Source: Chara braunii (lineage: Eukaryota > Streptophyta > Charophyceae > Charales > Characeae). Taken from it: 24,290 nucleotides of DNA. The translations under genes were made by a program, and so were the position numbers. The notes beneath the pieces were generated by a model, which saw nothing but the letters and a program-made list of their open reading frames with translations, did no database searches and was not told where the DNA came from. The stretch lies in NCBI GenBank assembly GCA_003427395.1, contig BFEA01000275.1, positions 229,889 to 254,178 of the forward strand. Direction: 5' to 3'. Below, in pieces: positions 8,870 through 17,225 of the stretch; the stretch's first letter is position 1, and each line of letters opens with the position of its first letter.

Positions 8870-10160
8870 GTGATTAGCTATGCCAATGGGCACTTGAATA
8901 GAGTATGATTTGCCATGTCAAGAGACGATTCTTTGCATAATGGTCCAACCGCGACTGTGCACACTCGAATTTAAGTGTGACATTGCGCTCTGATCTTGGG
9001 TGCCGTGAGCGCACCATGTCTAAGTACCAAGTCTGTGACAGTACCATATTTGAGCATTCCTCAAAAAATGCGCAGAGAAAGCACCATACTTGAGTATCAT
9101 GTCTGAGTGCAGAAAGCGCACCATACCAAAGTACCATATGCTGTGCGCAGTTGAGCGTTGTATTTGAGGCATTTGCCACTATGCGCAATTGAGCGCTGTA
9201 TCTGAGGGCCATATTGAGGCATTTGCCACTGTGCGCAATGGAGCGCTGTATCTGAGGGTCATTTGAGGCATTTGTCACTATGCGCAATCGAGCGCTGTAT
9301 CTGAGGGTCATTTGAGGCATTTGCCACTATGCGCAATCGAGCGAGTATCAGAGGATCATTCGTGCTATTTGCCACTGTGCGCAGTTGAGCGTTGTATCAG
9401 AGGATCATTCGTGCTATTCGCCACTGTGCGCAGTTGCGCACCGTATCAGAGGACCATTTGTGCTATTTGTCACCGTGCGCAGTTGCACACCGCATCAGAG
9501 ACTCATTTGTGCTATTTGCCATTGTGCGCAGTTGCGCACCGTATCAGAGGACCATTTGTGCTATTTGCCACCGTGTGCAGTTGCGCACCGTATCTGATGC
9601 CCATTTGTGCTATTCACCACTATGCGCAGTTGCGCAGTATCAGAAGACCATTCGTGCTATTTACCATTGTGCGCGGTTGCGCATCGTATCAGAGGTCCAT
9701 TTATGCTGTCTTCTTTGCGCGCTGTTATGTATACCGCACTTAAAGGCCATATTTGAGTGCGCATTATGCGCATCGCATTTGAAGGCTATCTCGCTGTTTG
9801 GCAACTGTGCATCCCATACTTGAGGGCCATATCCGAGTTGGCCACTGTGCATACCGCACTTGAGGGTCATATCCGAGTTTGCAACTGTGCATACCGCACT
9901 TGAGGGTCATATCCGAGTTGGCAACTGTGTATACCGCACTTGAGGGTCATATCCGAGTTGGCAACTGTGCATACCACACTTGAGGGTCATATTCGAGTTG
10001 GCAACTGTGCATACCGCATTTGAGAACCATATCCGAGTTGGCAACAATGTATACCGCATTTGAGGGCCATATCCGAGGTTGCAACTGTGCGCAGTCTGTA
10101 TGCTGCACTTAAGGGCAAAAATCTGATTTTTCTTGCAACTGTGCGCAGTATGCGCACTAT
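8870..10160 (+). repeat. Satellite array, 49-50-bp units passing into 40-bp units
   Basis: ATTTGCCACT or close variants recur at 9171, 9221, 9270 and 9319, and GTGCTATT recurs at 9362, 9411 and 9460, giving a 49-50-bp period to about 9740. From about 9745 the unit shortens: ATACCGCACT recurs at 9851, 9891 and 9931, a 40-bp period, continuing to about 10160. Both unit types share CCACTGTGC and TGAGGGTCAT, so they are one superfamily. The left part (8870-9130) is degenerate. Long ORFs across the array on both strands are products of the repeat. Confidence 0.88.
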
Positions 10161-10418
10161 ATTTGAGTATTATTTGCAAGTGTTTTTTCCAAACAGTGCC
10201 ATTTCTGACAGATTTCGGACTCAGAGCACAACTGTCCATTTCAGCTGAATGGATAGTAAATAGCTGATTTTGAGCTTGTACTTGTTGTTTTTATGATAAT
10301 AGTAGTCTGCCCCTGAGTAAAGGTCAAGTTTAGCATCCTGTTGTAAACAGTAAGCAAAGATCGATTGTCGCTTCATCGGCAGATTGAGCATGCGACAAGA
10401 ATATTAATATTATTAATT
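10161..10418 (+). other. Non-repetitive spacer between satellites
   Basis: About 260 bp separate the 40-bp and the GC-rich arrays. I see no ORF of interest, only an AT-rich patch (ATTAATATTATTAATTTTTAG, about 10401-10421) directly before the next array begins. Confidence 0.4.
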
Positions 10419-11230
10419 TTTAGGTGCGCACGCACGCGCGCCCAGATCAGATATTTATTTTCAGCGCGCGCCTGCACACGCCCAGACCAGATATTGTGCG
10501 CCCACGCGCGCCCAAGCTTGAGAGTGCGCGTCCGTGCGCGCCCAAGCTTGATATAGTAGTTAGAGTGCACACCCATGCGCGCCCAAGCTTGAGAGTGCGC
10601 NACACCCATGCGCGCCCAAGCTTGAGAGTGCGCGTCCGTGCGCGCCCAAGCTTGATATAGTAGTTAGAGTGCACACCCATGCGCGCCCAAGCTTGATATA
10701 GCAATTAGAGTGCGCGCCCATGCGCGCCCAGGCTTGAGAGTGCGCGCCCATGCGCGCCCAGGCTTGAGAGTGCGCGCCTATGCGCGCCCCAGCTTGATAT
10801 TGCAGTTAGAGTGCGCGCCCATGTGCGCCCAAGCTTGAGAGTGTGCGCCCTTGCGCGCCTAAGCTTGATATTGCTGTTAGAGTGCGCGCCCATGCGCGCC
10901 CAGGCTTGAGAGTGTGCGCCCATGCGCGCCCAAGCTTGATATTGCTGCTAGAGTGCGCGCCCATGCGCGCCCATGCACGCCCAAGCTTGATATTGCTATT
11001 AGAGTGCGCGCCCATGCGCGCCCAAGCTTGAGAGTGCGCGCCCATGCGCGCCCAAGGTTTATATTGCAGTTAAAGTGGGCGCCCATGCATGCCCAAGCTT
11101 GGCATAGTAATTAGAGTGCGCGCCCGCGTGCGCCGAGGCTGGACATAGTTATTTGAGTGTGCGCCCATGTGCACTTGCGCTGGATATGTGTGCGCCCAGG
11201 CTGGATAGTCGTCTGAGTGCGAGTCCATGT
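10419..11230 (+). repeat. GC-rich satellite, alternating 41-bp and 30-bp units with HindIII sites
   Basis: Every unit contains GTGCGCGCCCATGCGCGCCC followed by AAGCTT or a variant. Two unit types are mixed: a 30-bp type starting GAGAGTGCGCG and a 41-bp type starting GATATTGCTGTTAGAG. They differ only by the extra 11 bp at the start. In the left part they alternate as a 71-bp higher-order repeat. The alternating GC/CG runs could adopt Z-DNA. A single unresolved base at 10601 lies in a duplicated segment and may mark an assembly join. Confidence 0.9.
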
Positions 11231-11440
11231 ACGCTCGAGCAATATGATTGCTAGCTGGGATGATTTGTCATCACGCTCCCGTTGATTTATTTCCCTGCTG
11301 GTCAGCATCACCTCATGCACGTGATATTCTCCATTGCGCGGGGAGCATTGGCAGTTCAGTCCCTGCATAGATGACCTGGTTCAGTCTAGCCCCAGTACAT
11401 TCAACACTTATGACTGGTCCCTGTGCATGAGATGTTTTAT

Positions 11441-12060
11441 AGATCAGTTGCTGTTCAGCCAGGCCCTTCAGGCGGGCATACTTGAGATCAGTTGCTGTTC
11501 AGCCAGGCCCTTCAGGCGGGCATACTTGAGATCAGTTGTTGTTCAGCCAGGCCCTTCAGGCGGGCATACTTGAGATCAGTTGTTGTTCAGCCAGACCCTT
11601 CAGGCGGGCCTACTTGAGATCAGTTGTTGTTCAGCCAGGCCCTTCAGGCGGGCATACTTGAGATCAGTTGTTGTTCAGCCAGACCCTTCAGGCGGGCATA
11701 CTTGAGATCAGTTGTTGTTCAGCCAGGCCCTTCAGGCGGGCATACTTGAGATTAATTGTTGTTCAGCCAGACCCTTCAAGAGGGCCTACTTGAGATCAGT
11801 TGCTGTTCAGCCAGGCCCTTCACGCGGGCATACTTGAGATTAGTTGTTGTTCAGCCAGCCCCTTCAGGCAGGCCCACTTTTCGAGATTGTGGCAGTTTTC
11901 AGCCAGGCCGTTCAGGTGGGCCCTTTCTTTTGAGACAACTGCTGTTCAGCCGGGCCCATTTAGGCGCGCTTTATATTGAGTTGTTGTTCAGCCGGGCCCA
12001 TTCAGGCGGACCCTATATCGAGTTGCAGTGCAATCAGGCCATTCAGACAGGCCTCCACAT
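11441..12060 (+). repeat. 44-bp satellite, about 13 copies
   Basis: AGATCAGTTG recurs at 11441, 11485 and 11529 and so on, an exact 44-bp period with the core TTCAGCCAGGCCCTTCAGGC. The first ten units are nearly identical, so they are recent or homogenised. From about 11840 units diverge and change length, and the array fades into the assembly gap. The first open units translate without stops only because of the repeat. Confidence 0.93.
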
Positions 12061-12128
12061 TGAGTTGCTGATTGCTATCCGGCCAGGTCTTGGAGGGAGT
12101 ATCTGCACTAGTGAGAGCGTGCATTCCA

Positions 12129-12343
12129 NNNNNNNNNNNNNNNNNNNNNNNNNNNNNNNNNNNNNNNNNNNNNNNNNNNNNNNNNNNNNNNNNNNNNNNN
12201 NNNNNNNNNNNNNNNNNNNNNNNNNNNNNNNNNNNNNNNNNNNNNNNNNNNNNNNNNNNNNNNNNNNNNNNNNNNNNNNNNNNNNNNNNNNNNNNNNNNN
12301 NNNNNNNNNNNNNNNNNNNNNNNNNNNNNNNNNNNNNNNNNNN
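12129..12343. other. Assembly gap of 215 unresolved bases
   Basis: All bases are N. The gap directly follows the 44-bp satellite, where short-read assembly typically breaks. The real size is unknown, so continuity between the array and the coding region at 12344 is not assured. Confidence 0.98.
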
Positions 12344-13473
12344 GACGGATGCAACCCCAAGCCCCTTAGTGAGCCCCGCAGCAAGGAGAAGAGGCGGAAG
12401 GACGACCGGATCCACAGAGAGATAACCAGATCCGGAATGCCAATCACTACATGTGTCCCGAAATCAGAGACAAATGAGTCGGATTCGGAGCCCTGTTCTA
12501 TGAGTGACCTTGATCTTGACGATTATTTCGACTGGGACACTCATAGGGGTTGAGTTTGTCGACAGGGACAAGAGCGCTGGAGACCAGTGAGCGGAGACGT
12601 CGGAGGGCGATATTGAGGAGGATCGCATATCTTCTTACACGATATCTTCTTGAGGGTGATTGACTCCTACATGTCAAACGACCTTGGGTCTGAGACAGTT
12701 ATTGGTCCCCGAAGAGGGGAGGGTCCGGTCCCATACCTCGGAGATGGTTATAGTCATTTGGTCGGGACGGACTTTGCTATGCAGGCTTATCGAAAGCTTC
12801 TTTACGGAGATCGCTTTCTCGAGGTTTCCTACATTTCCTCTAGTGGAAGAGGACGTATTGAGATATTGATTGGAGCTTCAGGCGATATCATCCTTGCGGA
12901 GGAGCTTTATCTCAGGAGCGTCGCAGACGAGAAGATGGTCAGATGCATGGCCTATATCTGCAAGATTGATCCAGCAGCGCCTCTCGAGATCAGCTATGTG
13001 GTTCCAGAGTCTATAGCCACACGAGTTCTCAATGACAAGGAGTCCCAGAAAGCAACACTCACTCACGAGGGGGTACCGCTTATTATCATTGATTGAGGTT
13101 CCCTCTTTTTAGTCACTATGATGTATTACAATATTATTATTTATTACTGACTGCAGCCCTCCGATGGCTGCTCCCTGCATATTTTGTGTACTACTCCTCA
13201 GTCTCGTTTCTCTGGTCATACTCTTGCAGAGTTTGGTTTCTGGTCTTCTTATTTTGTCAGTGTCAATTGCTCTATGATGCACGTTATTTTTCCTCCTTAT
13301 TTTATGCAGGTTATACTCAAGGCAGCTTAAGGGACTCCTGAATGATAGGGACTCTGCTGACCTTGAGTCTATCCTTTATACGGGGTCAGGTGCAGGCGAT
13401 AAACCCGAACGCCTCACTCTAAGCCTTGTCGCCGCTGGCAGGAGGGATAACCCTGACTACTCGGCTGTATGAT
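12344..13473 (+). CDS. Orphan coding region, unknown product, probable intron
   Basis: Directly after the gap, a Lys/Arg-rich then Asp/Ser-rich segment (12344-12553; PCSMSDLDLDDYFDWDTHRG) ends at TGA. A neighbouring frame at 12560-12650 continues with acidic residues (ETSEGDIEEDRISSYTIS), so a frameshift is likely. The main open frame (12650-13096, 148 codons) has good amino-acid composition and no motif I recognise. At 13285-13309 there is a strong 3' splice signal (TTTTTCCTCCTTATTTTATGCAG), after which an open segment (YSRQLKGLLNDRDSADLES, then LTLSLVAAGRRDNPDYSAV) runs to TGA at 13471. A donor could be GGTACCG near 13070. I infer at least two exons of a gene or of a transposon ORF. The function is unknown. 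Confidence 0.45.
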
Positions 13474-13513
13474 AAAGTGTGACTGCCTCTGAACACACCT
13501 CAATTTTTAATTA

Positions 13514-14673
13514 CTATCTAAATTCCTGCGTGACAGCCTGCCTGTCCTCCAACCCATTGAGCTCGGTCTCATGGAAGGACATCTCACTGGACCCTTGGAG
13601 CAGTGGGGGCGCGACAACGGCCCGTTCCGTTAAATCGGTATACCTTTTGGCCTTGGCTTTGAGGGCAGCACACGTGTCTCTATTTCTTGCTTCGGCAATT
13701 TCCGAGTTACCCTGGTAGTCGGCATAGGGGAGGCTATTAGTGCGAAGCTGAAAGAGGGTGAACCCCGTGGACTCATGAGGGGTGGCCCGGTGAATTCCGA
13801 CGATCTGATACACGATCTCAGGCCACGGACGTGTGTCATGTGCCGCTAAATTCGTGCGAAGGGCGGTTTTAATCATACGGTTGGCATTTTCGACCAACCC
13901 GTTGGACTGGGAAATGTGGGGCGCCGTATGTCGAAGCGTGATGCCTCTTCGTGCGAGTAATTCCTCTATCTCGCCTTTGAATTCGGACCTCTTGTCGGTC
14001 AGAATTTCTTCCGTATCTAGATGGGTATAGAGGAACCGATCGATGTACGGGGTTATTTTTGCGGCCTTGCGGGTCTTGCAGGGGTAGACCTCGATGTACT
14101 TAAAAAAATGATCTATTAATACTAAAAGGATATAATATTTACAGCGGTTTGGGCCAGGTGGCACGTCAATATCTGTCGTGTCCATACTGACTCGCTGGAA
14201 GGGGCGTTCTACTTCCGTTGGTACTATTGTGTTTGGTCCCCGTATTGGGGCGCGATCAGCTGCACAGACCAGACAGTTGGCGACAACGTATCTGACATCA
14301 TCTCATATATTGGACCAGAACCATCGGTTCTGGTCTATAGTTGCCTCCGTGACACGTATCACGAAATGAGCGGCCTGCTCTTTGTGAGCAGATCGGGTCC
14401 AGTCATATCTTAGGAATGGATGAGGAACTGTCAACCATGACCCCATCCGTCAGTTTTATGCTTTTCCAAATGACCGTTGATCCATCGATAGTCCCGAGAT
14501 CTCCCGGTAGCCCTACGTCTGTCGTGTTTGGTGAGGTGACCCAATGATAATCCCGCTAATTTAGCTAACAATATTTTATCCGTCCAAACCTCCGCTCGAC
14601 GGTATTTCTCGTCATATTCAGGCCCGTCCGTTCGGGCGGCCTCGAATCGAACCTCTGTGGGAAGTTTGGTCAT
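13514..14673 (-). pseudogene. Gypsy element 2: integrase
   Basis: A linker (VWTDKILLAKLAGLSLGHL) leads to a frameshift near 14450, then VPHPFLRYDW and HKEQAAHF (His pair) and NRWFWSNI, a TGA at 14303, and VRYVVANCLVCAADRAP (Cys pair), together an H2C2 zinc domain. The core (ATG-bounded frame 14185-13514, though the protein starts upstream) has Asp in SMDTTDID, Asp in EILTDKRSEF and Glu in SNGLVENANR. I count 34 residues between the last two, one fewer than canonical. The usual Gly after TD(Q/K) is Arg here. No chromodomain is seen before the stop at 13514; the C-terminus is short. Confidence 0.9.
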
Positions 14674-14838
14674 TCTACACAGGGGGCATCTTCACTCCTT
14701 GCTATTCGTCCGATAGCGAACGCAGGCCCCGTGCGCACGATTGACACACGTGGCACATTCTACCCAATCGACAAACCCGGTTTTGAAAGGATGACAGTCA
14801 ACCCCATAAACCCGTGCAATACATGTGCAAAAATAGCA
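14674..14838 (-). pseudogene. PHD-type zinc finger within Gypsy element 2
   Basis: The eight ligands of a C4HC3 PHD finger can be read in order: CYFC, then after 23 residues ECATC, then four residues and HGAC, then after 11 codons CPLC. The TGA at 14689 is two codons before the seventh ligand, where PHD fingers usually carry Trp, so a TGG-to-TGA change is likely. PHD fingers typically read the methylation state of histone H3 tails. The domain lies in the same frame as the RNase H upstream and as the integrase linker downstream (EVRFEAARTDGPEYDEKYRR), behind a Ser/Thr/Pro-rich linker. It therefore looks like a real part of this element's polyprotein rather than a neighbouring host exon. Confidence 0.72.
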
Positions 14839-15003
14839 AAATTTATCGGGGAGGGTGGCAAAGAGAGTGGAGGAGGTGAGAGGGGCAGAATTAGTAGGAG
14901 AAGAGGGGGTCGCAGAGACAAGTGGGGTAGTCATGATGGCAGAGAGAGAGAGATGAGACTGAATTGCAGAGGGGGCATAACAAAAAAAATAAACCCGTGT
15001 CAC

Positions 15004-15309
15004 TTACTCCTTTGACAGGATCTCCACTTGGCCGTACCGAGGTCTGTTCTCCTTCTTCGGATCGTTCCACGGAATCACCTCCTCATTCTTCGGGACCTTC
15101 TCAGGTCGGTGCAGTCGTGTCAATCCGTCCGCATTCCCGTGCCTTTTGTGTTTCCGTTGACGGATGTCAAAGTCCATGCTCTGCAGCACTGTTGCCCATC
15201 GCCCGATCATGCCCGAGTAATCCTTAGATTTCTTCAGGGCTAGCAGAGGCTCATGATCGGTTACCAATGTGAACTTCCGCCCGTAGCAGATTCGTGAGGG
15301 GTCCCTCAA
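15004..15309 (-). pseudogene. Gypsy element 2: RNase H, N-terminal part deleted
   Basis: The frame carries GRKFTLVTDHEPLLALKKS and RQRKHKRHGNADGLTRLHRP, the last third of a Gypsy RNase H, including the TDH and NADGL(S/T)R motifs. The first two thirds, with the DAS strand and the helix containing the catalytic Glu, are missing. The RT thumb ends at PLTNLLR and reading jumps, with a frame change, directly to GRKF. I estimate about 80-90 residues lost. TAA at 15004 ends this stretch but the same frame continues into the PHD-containing segment. Confidence 0.88.
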
Positions 15310-15660
15310 TCGCCACGAAGCCCTTGATAAACCTTCAGTAGTACGAGGTCAGGCCCAGAAAGGCGCGAACCTGCGTAATAGTCGTAGGCACCAGCACATC
15401 TCTGACAGCTACCACCTTCTGCGGCTCCGGTCTAAGTCCCTGGTCTGTTACCACGTGTCCTAGGAAGGAAATGGTGGTAAGGAAAAAATGGCACTTCTCG
15501 AACACCACCTTGAAACCAGCATCTCGTAACGCATGCAACGCCCATTCGATGTGCTGCACGTGTCCTTCGTAGAAACTCGAATACACCAAAATGTCATCCA
15601 TGTACACAATCACGCAGTAGTTACAACAGAAAAAATGTGGCAATTTTTTTGCCACGTTGA
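15285..15660 (-). pseudogene. Gypsy element 2: RT C-terminal half
   Basis: YCVIVYMDDILVYSS carries the catalytic Asp pair. It is followed by the thumb motifs EKCHFFLTTISFLGHVV and VRAFLGLTSYY, all typical of Gypsy RT. The TGA at 15335 falls directly after SYY, where the family has Arg, and the frame stays coding beyond it (RFIKGFVAIEGPLTNLLR). The fingers domain is absent. The residues before YCVIVY (HFFCCN) do not look like RT, so the breakpoint is near 15640. Confidence 0.9.
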
Positions 15661-15720
15661 ACCTATGTTGACACCACATTTCAACTGTTTATAAACCGTT
15701 GGCCGGGGGGGGGGCATGTG
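15625..15720. repeat. Junction with small hairpin and G-run
   Basis: At the point where the RT coding sequence is lost, GTGGCAA and TTGCCAC flank a T6 spacer, forming a 7-bp stem (about 15636-15656). A run of ten G residues follows at about 15705. These mark the truncated end of Gypsy element 2; whether the hairpin caused the break cannot be seen. Confidence 0.5.
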
Positions 15721-15774
15721 TTCAACACAAACTGAAGGAAACCAACACTGACCGTATATTGGGGACACTGAAAC

Positions 15775-15960
15775 TTGTGTGTTCAACTGTTGGATCAACT
15801 GTTGACAGACAGTTGGTCCAACTGTTGATCCATTGTTGGTAGCTTGTTGAAATCTTGTTGAAGAGTTGTTGAAATGTTGTTGAAACCTTGTTGAAATGTG
15901 TTGAGACGTGTTGAAAGTGTGTTGGAATGTGTTGAAATGTTTTGGACCGTGTTGAAACAG
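15775..15960 (-). repeat. TTCAACA-rich degenerate tandem array
   Basis: On the minus strand the word TTTCAACA or TTCAACA recurs every 9-14 bases for about 185 bp, with variants TCCAACA and ATCAACA. Translation gives a Phe/Asn/Gln/His/Thr-rich frame that merely reflects the repeat. It directly adjoins the truncated end of the second Gypsy element. Confidence 0.75.
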
Positions 15961-16163
15961 GGTATTGGACCGTGCGCAATAGCAGTTTCGGTTACGGGTC
16001 ATTTGCGTTGTCCGGGGGTAGGTTGTAGCTGTGTTTTCCTCGTTTAAGGACTGAGCACGTTTTGGAGTACGAAGATCACATGGGCGAGCGTTGGGTTTGC
16101 GCGCGCCGACCGGGAACGTGATGATTGCAGTAACTGATGGAATTGAGGGATCAGAGACTGATG

Positions 16164-16166
<3 letters not shown>

Positions 16167-16203
<37 letters not shown>
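16167..16203 (+). repeat. (GA)n microsatellite
   Basis: About 18 GA dinucleotides, then imperfect GACAGA units to about 16216. It lies 141 bp from the nearest palindrome copy (16345). Confidence 0.95.
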
Positions 16204-16209
<6 letters not shown>

Positions 16210-16344
16210 CAGACAGAGTCCAAGAGAGAGAAAGAGATGCTGTAGGCTACCGACGAACACATTTCGGGCCTCGTACAAACAAGGTTGACTTTCGGTGTCC
16301 GACGAACACATTTCGATTAAATGTTGGGTTGCCCTCGTACAAAC

Positions 16345-16420
16345 AAGGTTGACTACTGCGAGCCGAAAATTGTCCAACACGGTGGTGTCCGACACAATTT
16401 GGCACGCAGTAGCCAACCTT
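16345..16420 (-). repeat. 76-bp palindrome, copy C
   Basis: In minus orientation the arms are AAGGTTGGCTACTGC and GCAGTAGTCAACCTT, complementary except for one G/T pair. An inner stem (AAATTGT / ACAATTT) makes almost the whole element fold back. Length, arm sequence and the position of the G/T pair match the other three copies. Confidence 0.88.
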
Positions 16421-16593
16421 CCTTTTCTGTGCCCCTAAGATTGTTGTGCGTGGGGAGCCGAAGTCCACGTCACCCTGCCCTGCAACAAACACTTTTCACC
16501 ACAGGTTGACAAAATTTTTGGACTTATTCTCTCACGTGTACGGAGCAAACGTGGGAGACCGTCGATTAAATGCTGGGCTCCCCTCGTACGAAC

Positions 16594-16669
16594 AAGGTTG
16601 ACTACTGTGGGCCGCAAATTGTCCAACACGGCAGGGTCCGTCACATTTTGGCACGCAGTAGCCAACCTT
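16594..16669 (-). repeat. 76-bp palindrome, copy D
   Basis: This copy has the same arms as copy C, apart from one extra change in the 5'-most plus-strand arm (ACTACTGT). The loop differs from copy C at several positions. It belongs to the tandem duplication and is therefore not an independent insertion. Confidence 0.85.
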
Positions 16670-16972
16670 CCTTTTCTGTGCCCCTAAGATTGCTGTGTCC
16701 CATTCTATATAAGGCGATTTGGTGTGGGGAGCCTCAGTCCACGTCACCCTGCCCTGCAACAAACAAGTTTCACCACAGCTTGACAAAACACATTGTCGTG
16801 TCATGTTACCATTACAGAGTCAGCCGCACACACCACTCAATCGCACAAAGATGAGCATTACAAATGTTTGTACAATTGTGTATCAAAAATAACAGAAGTT
16901 GTGTAGTTATCAGATTGTATGGAGCATACGGCTCGCAATCCTCAGGCGGTGCACGTGCGAGCAAGCACTCGC

Positions 16973-17010
16973 TCTCTCTCTCTCTTCTGCAAAACTGAAG
17001 GTCTTCATAT

Positions 17011-17089
<79 letters not shown>
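16973..17089 (+). repeat. (CT)n and (ATCT)n microsatellite
   Basis: There are two short CT runs (16973-16984 and about 17010-17026), the second continuing into about 15-16 perfect ATCT units to 17089. It lies between the stop of the 306-aa minus-strand ORF (17226) and palindrome D. Confidence 0.95.
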
Positions 17090-17225
17090 CTGCACCGGCT
17101 GTGGCCTTCGATTTTGCATCTCCTGGTTCGAAACGTCTAGAAAAAGAACCTTTCGTTCCACCGTTTGGTCATTGCCCCGCATCCTCCCTTCCATGTCGAA
17201 ATGTCGCCAAATTGTCCCTCGTTGT

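Larger units (their letters stand above)
13514..15660 (-). mobile_element. Second Ty3/Gypsy element fragment (RT-RNase H-PHD-integrase)
   Basis: Read on the minus strand, the order is RT palm (YMDD), RT thumb, a shortened RNase H, a PHD finger, the integrase zinc domain and the integrase core. Everything upstream of the RT catalytic motif is missing; at about 15640-15660 the sequence changes to unrelated AT-rich and TTCAAC-rich DNA. The motifs differ from those of the first Gypsy element (YMDDILVYS against YIDDNPVKG; LVTDHEPLLAL against LRTDSRDVIGA), so this is a different family. Stops at 15335 (TGA), 15004 (TAA), 14689 (TGA) and 14303 (TGA), a frameshift near 14450 and an internal deletion make it inactive. 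No LTR was recognised. Confidence 0.92.
16313..16789. repeat. Tandem duplication of about 200-230 bp containing a palindrome
   Basis: The segment 16313-16514 recurs at 16562-16789. Both copies start with TCGATTAAATG and contain the 76-bp palindrome, CCTTCCTTTTCTGTGCCCC and CACGTCACCCTGCCCTGCAA. The second copy carries extra bases around 16698-16728 that contain CTATATAAGG, absent from the first. A shorter third piece (16251-16290) repeats only the CGACGAACACATTTCG and CTCGTACAAACAAGGTTGAC parts. Confidence 0.85.

Noticed and set aside
9312-9823. Long overlapping ORFs across the 49-bp array on both strands
   Set aside because: They are open only because the satellite units lack stops; translations are periodic copies of the unit.
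7738-11230. CRISPR-like array
   Set aside because: The repeats are head-to-tail satellite units without unique spacers, in a clearly eukaryotic transposon context.
11334-12553. ORF running through the 44-bp satellite and across the N gap (11756-12553)
   Set aside because: The first half is satellite and the middle is unresolved bases; only the part after 12344 was kept as possible coding sequence.
14958-15006. Intron with GTAAGT donor and CAG acceptor between RNase H and the PHD segment
   Set aside because: Removing these 49 bases puts the downstream sequence into a frame that soon hits TGA, whereas the unspliced frame is continuous with the PHD finger.
1-15660. The two Gypsy fragments as two halves of one split element
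   Set aside because: Both carry RT, RNase H and integrase with different motifs, so they are different families in opposite orientation.
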